Shown here: positions 6,794-7,802 of the stretch, piece by piece | Numbering within the stretch: the first letter of the stretch is position 1 | Layout of the letters: every line of letters begins with the position of its first letter | Made by a program: the position numbers and the translations under genes | Assembly (NCBI GenBank): GCA_030530905.1 | Contig: JAUMUB010000047.1 | Coordinates: 1-7,802 of the forward strand | Reading direction: 5' to 3' | DNA from: Bifidobacteriaceae bacterium | Lineage (GTDB): Bacteria > Actinomycetota > Actinomycetes > Actinomycetales > Bifidobacteriaceae | DNA: 7,802 nt | The notes under the pieces: generated by a model | What the model was told of the DNA's origin: nothing | What the model saw: the letters and a program-made list of their open reading frames with translations, nothing else | Database searches by the model: none

Positions 6794-7802
6794 TTATTGA
6801 ACAATACGTGCCTTAGACAATACATCTAATGAAGATTCATTTGCAGGCGTTGTTACCGTGCAGGATGGAGCTAATAAAAATGGTTGAGATCCTCGCAAAC
6901 GAATCGTTTCTTCTATATCTTTCTGTACTTGTTCAGCCGATTTATCTGGATCAAATTCACGGAAATTCGCACCAGCAACAGGGGTTGATCTAAGTGCAAT
7001 ATCAGCATGAGGATTGCCTTGCGCGTACTGATCCCAATGTATTGCTTCAACGCCTAACGTATCAAACCATTCTGGGTGTGAATGTGAACGGCAGGTGTGT
7101 AATATCACGGTTGCATGCGGATTAGCTTTATGAACTGCATCAATAATTACCTGATCATATGGTTTGGAAAACTCTGCATACCGTGCCGCATCAAAATAAT
7201 CATCACTTACCGTACCTGTAACCGCATAGAAAATACCGTCAAGTCCAGCACCACCCTGTTCAACTGGAGTTACTAAACGAACTGCATAATCGACTAAGGT
7301 ATCAGTGATCGCCTGTAACGCTTGCTTTGCAACTTTTGGCTGACTAAAAATAACATCATCAATTGAAACTTCTGGAGTTGCATATTCATCACCAGGATAT
7401 AATGGCAAATCTGCAAGTTGTAGTAATACTGACAACGGGGAGAAAAGAGTTTGCACAACCGCACGATCCTGTAAGCGTTCACGAATAGTTTTTACTGCCT
7501 CGAACGCCTCAACAAAGCTTGAATTAGTAGTAACGTCTAACTTACTAATACTATTAACATCATCGCTATTATTGATTCTGGCTTTTATTTTCTTAGGAAT
7601 AATATACCCTGCATAATTGTTCTTATCGTATTGGCTTCCCCAAGCCTCAGCATAATAGCATGCTCGTGGATTCACTTTAACCCACTGCCAATCCCATTTT
7701 TTAACAAAATCAACGTATGCGTCTGCGAAAGTTTGCGCACCATATTCATAGCCTACTAAATGCTGCCATGCAGAAACTAAATATGGAACTTCACTTTTTC
7801 CA
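6794..7802 (-). CDS. URO-D-superfamily protein, MtaA/CmuA-like zinc methyltransferase type, 5' end beyond window
   Basis: The reading frame is open to the window edge: 335 residues are visible and the start lies beyond 7802. The internal GTG at 7675 is not the start, because conserved sequence continues upstream of it (VPYLVSAWQHLVGYEYG, then WQWVKVNPRA). The fold is that of uroporphyrinogen decarboxylase, with the NPRACYYAEAWG and KPYDQVIIDA blocks. The RQAGRYLPEY motif that HemE needs to bind its tetrapyrrole is absent from the visible part. Instead there are His235, Cys237 (LHTC, at 7099-7091) and Cys314 (PSC, at 6862-6860), counted from the first complete codon. This is the H-x-C...C zinc-ligand pattern of corrinoid- or thiol-linked methyltransferases such as MtaA and CmuA. 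I therefore infer a zinc-dependent methyl-transfer enzyme rather than a heme-pathway decarboxylase; its substrate is unknown. It sits 68 nt upstream of the binding-protein gene on the same strand. Confidence 0.85.
   Translation of the reverse strand, partial: GKSEVPYLVSAWQHLVGYEYGAQTFADAYVDFVKKWDWQWVKVNPRACYYAEAWGSQYDKNNYAGYIIPKKIKARINNSDDVNSISKLDVTTNSSFVEAFEAVKTIRERLQDRAVVQTLFSPLSVLLQLADLPLYPGDEYATPEVSIDDVIFSQPKVAKQALQAITDTLVDYAVRLVTPVEQGGAGLDGIFYAVTGTVSDDYFDAARYAEFSKPYDQVIIDAVHKANPHATVILHTCRSHSHPEWFDTLGVEAIHWDQYAQGNPHADIALRSTPVAGANFREFDPDKSAEQVQKDIEETIRLRGSQPFLLAPSCTVTTPANESSLDVLSKARIVQ

Noticed and set aside
6541..6816. Plus-strand open frame of 91 codons across the livK-like 5' region
   Set aside because: It is antisense to the signal peptide and N-terminal domain of the binding protein and has no recognisable product; the hydrophobic tail comes from A/T-rich intergenic DNA.
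7673..7675. GTG at 7675 as the start of the URO-D-like gene
   Set aside because: The frame stays open upstream to the window edge and encodes conserved family sequence there, so the gene is truncated by the window and begins further upstream.
6794..7802. Annotation of this gene as heme-pathway uroporphyrinogen decarboxylase (hemE)
   Set aside because: The N-terminal RQAGRYLPEY region is not present in the visible part, and the H-x-C...C ligands belong to the methyltransferase branch of the superfamily.

Overview
This is an A+T-rich bacterial window in which every supported gene lies on the minus strand, so transcription runs from high to low coordinates. The partial gene at the low end encodes a cofactor-dependent phosphoglycerate mutase whose N-terminus ([23 protein letters not shown]) strongly resembles bifidobacterial GpmA. 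That protein, together with the low G+C, suggests a low-G+C member of the Bifidobacteriaceae, for example a Gardnerella- or Scardovia-like organism. This assignment rests on recalled protein resemblance, not on a database search.

In order of transcription, the window opens with the body of a uroporphyrinogen-decarboxylase-superfamily protein (7802-6794). Its 5' end is cut by the window edge. It carries the H-x-C...C zinc-ligand pattern of MtaA/CmuA-type methyltransferases rather than the N-terminal Arg motif of HemE. After a 68-nt gap comes a complete branched-chain amino-acid (HAAT) ABC importer compressed into three genes: a lipoprotein substrate-binding protein (livK-like, 6725-5559), a fused LivH-LivM permease (5487-3673) and a fused LivG-LivF ATPase (3671-1878). 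The permease stop and the ATPase start are one base apart, so those two are probably translationally coupled. A long, A/T-rich stem-loop follows the ATPase gene and is the best candidate for the end of the transporter operon.

Downstream are a MenA/UbiA-type prenyltransferase (1715-615) and, after a 139-nt spacer with a possible promoter, the first 158 codons of gpmA (475-1).

The working picture is an amino-acid (or related small-molecule) importer co-directional with, and perhaps co-transcribed with, a putative zinc methyltransferase-like enzyme. Downstream are an apparently isolated quinone-type prenyltransferase and a glycolytic housekeeping gene. The most unusual points are the double fusion of the Liv machinery into one permease and one ATPase polypeptide, and the degenerate signature motif in the first ATPase domain. 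No mobile element, CRISPR array, tRNA or rRNA was seen.
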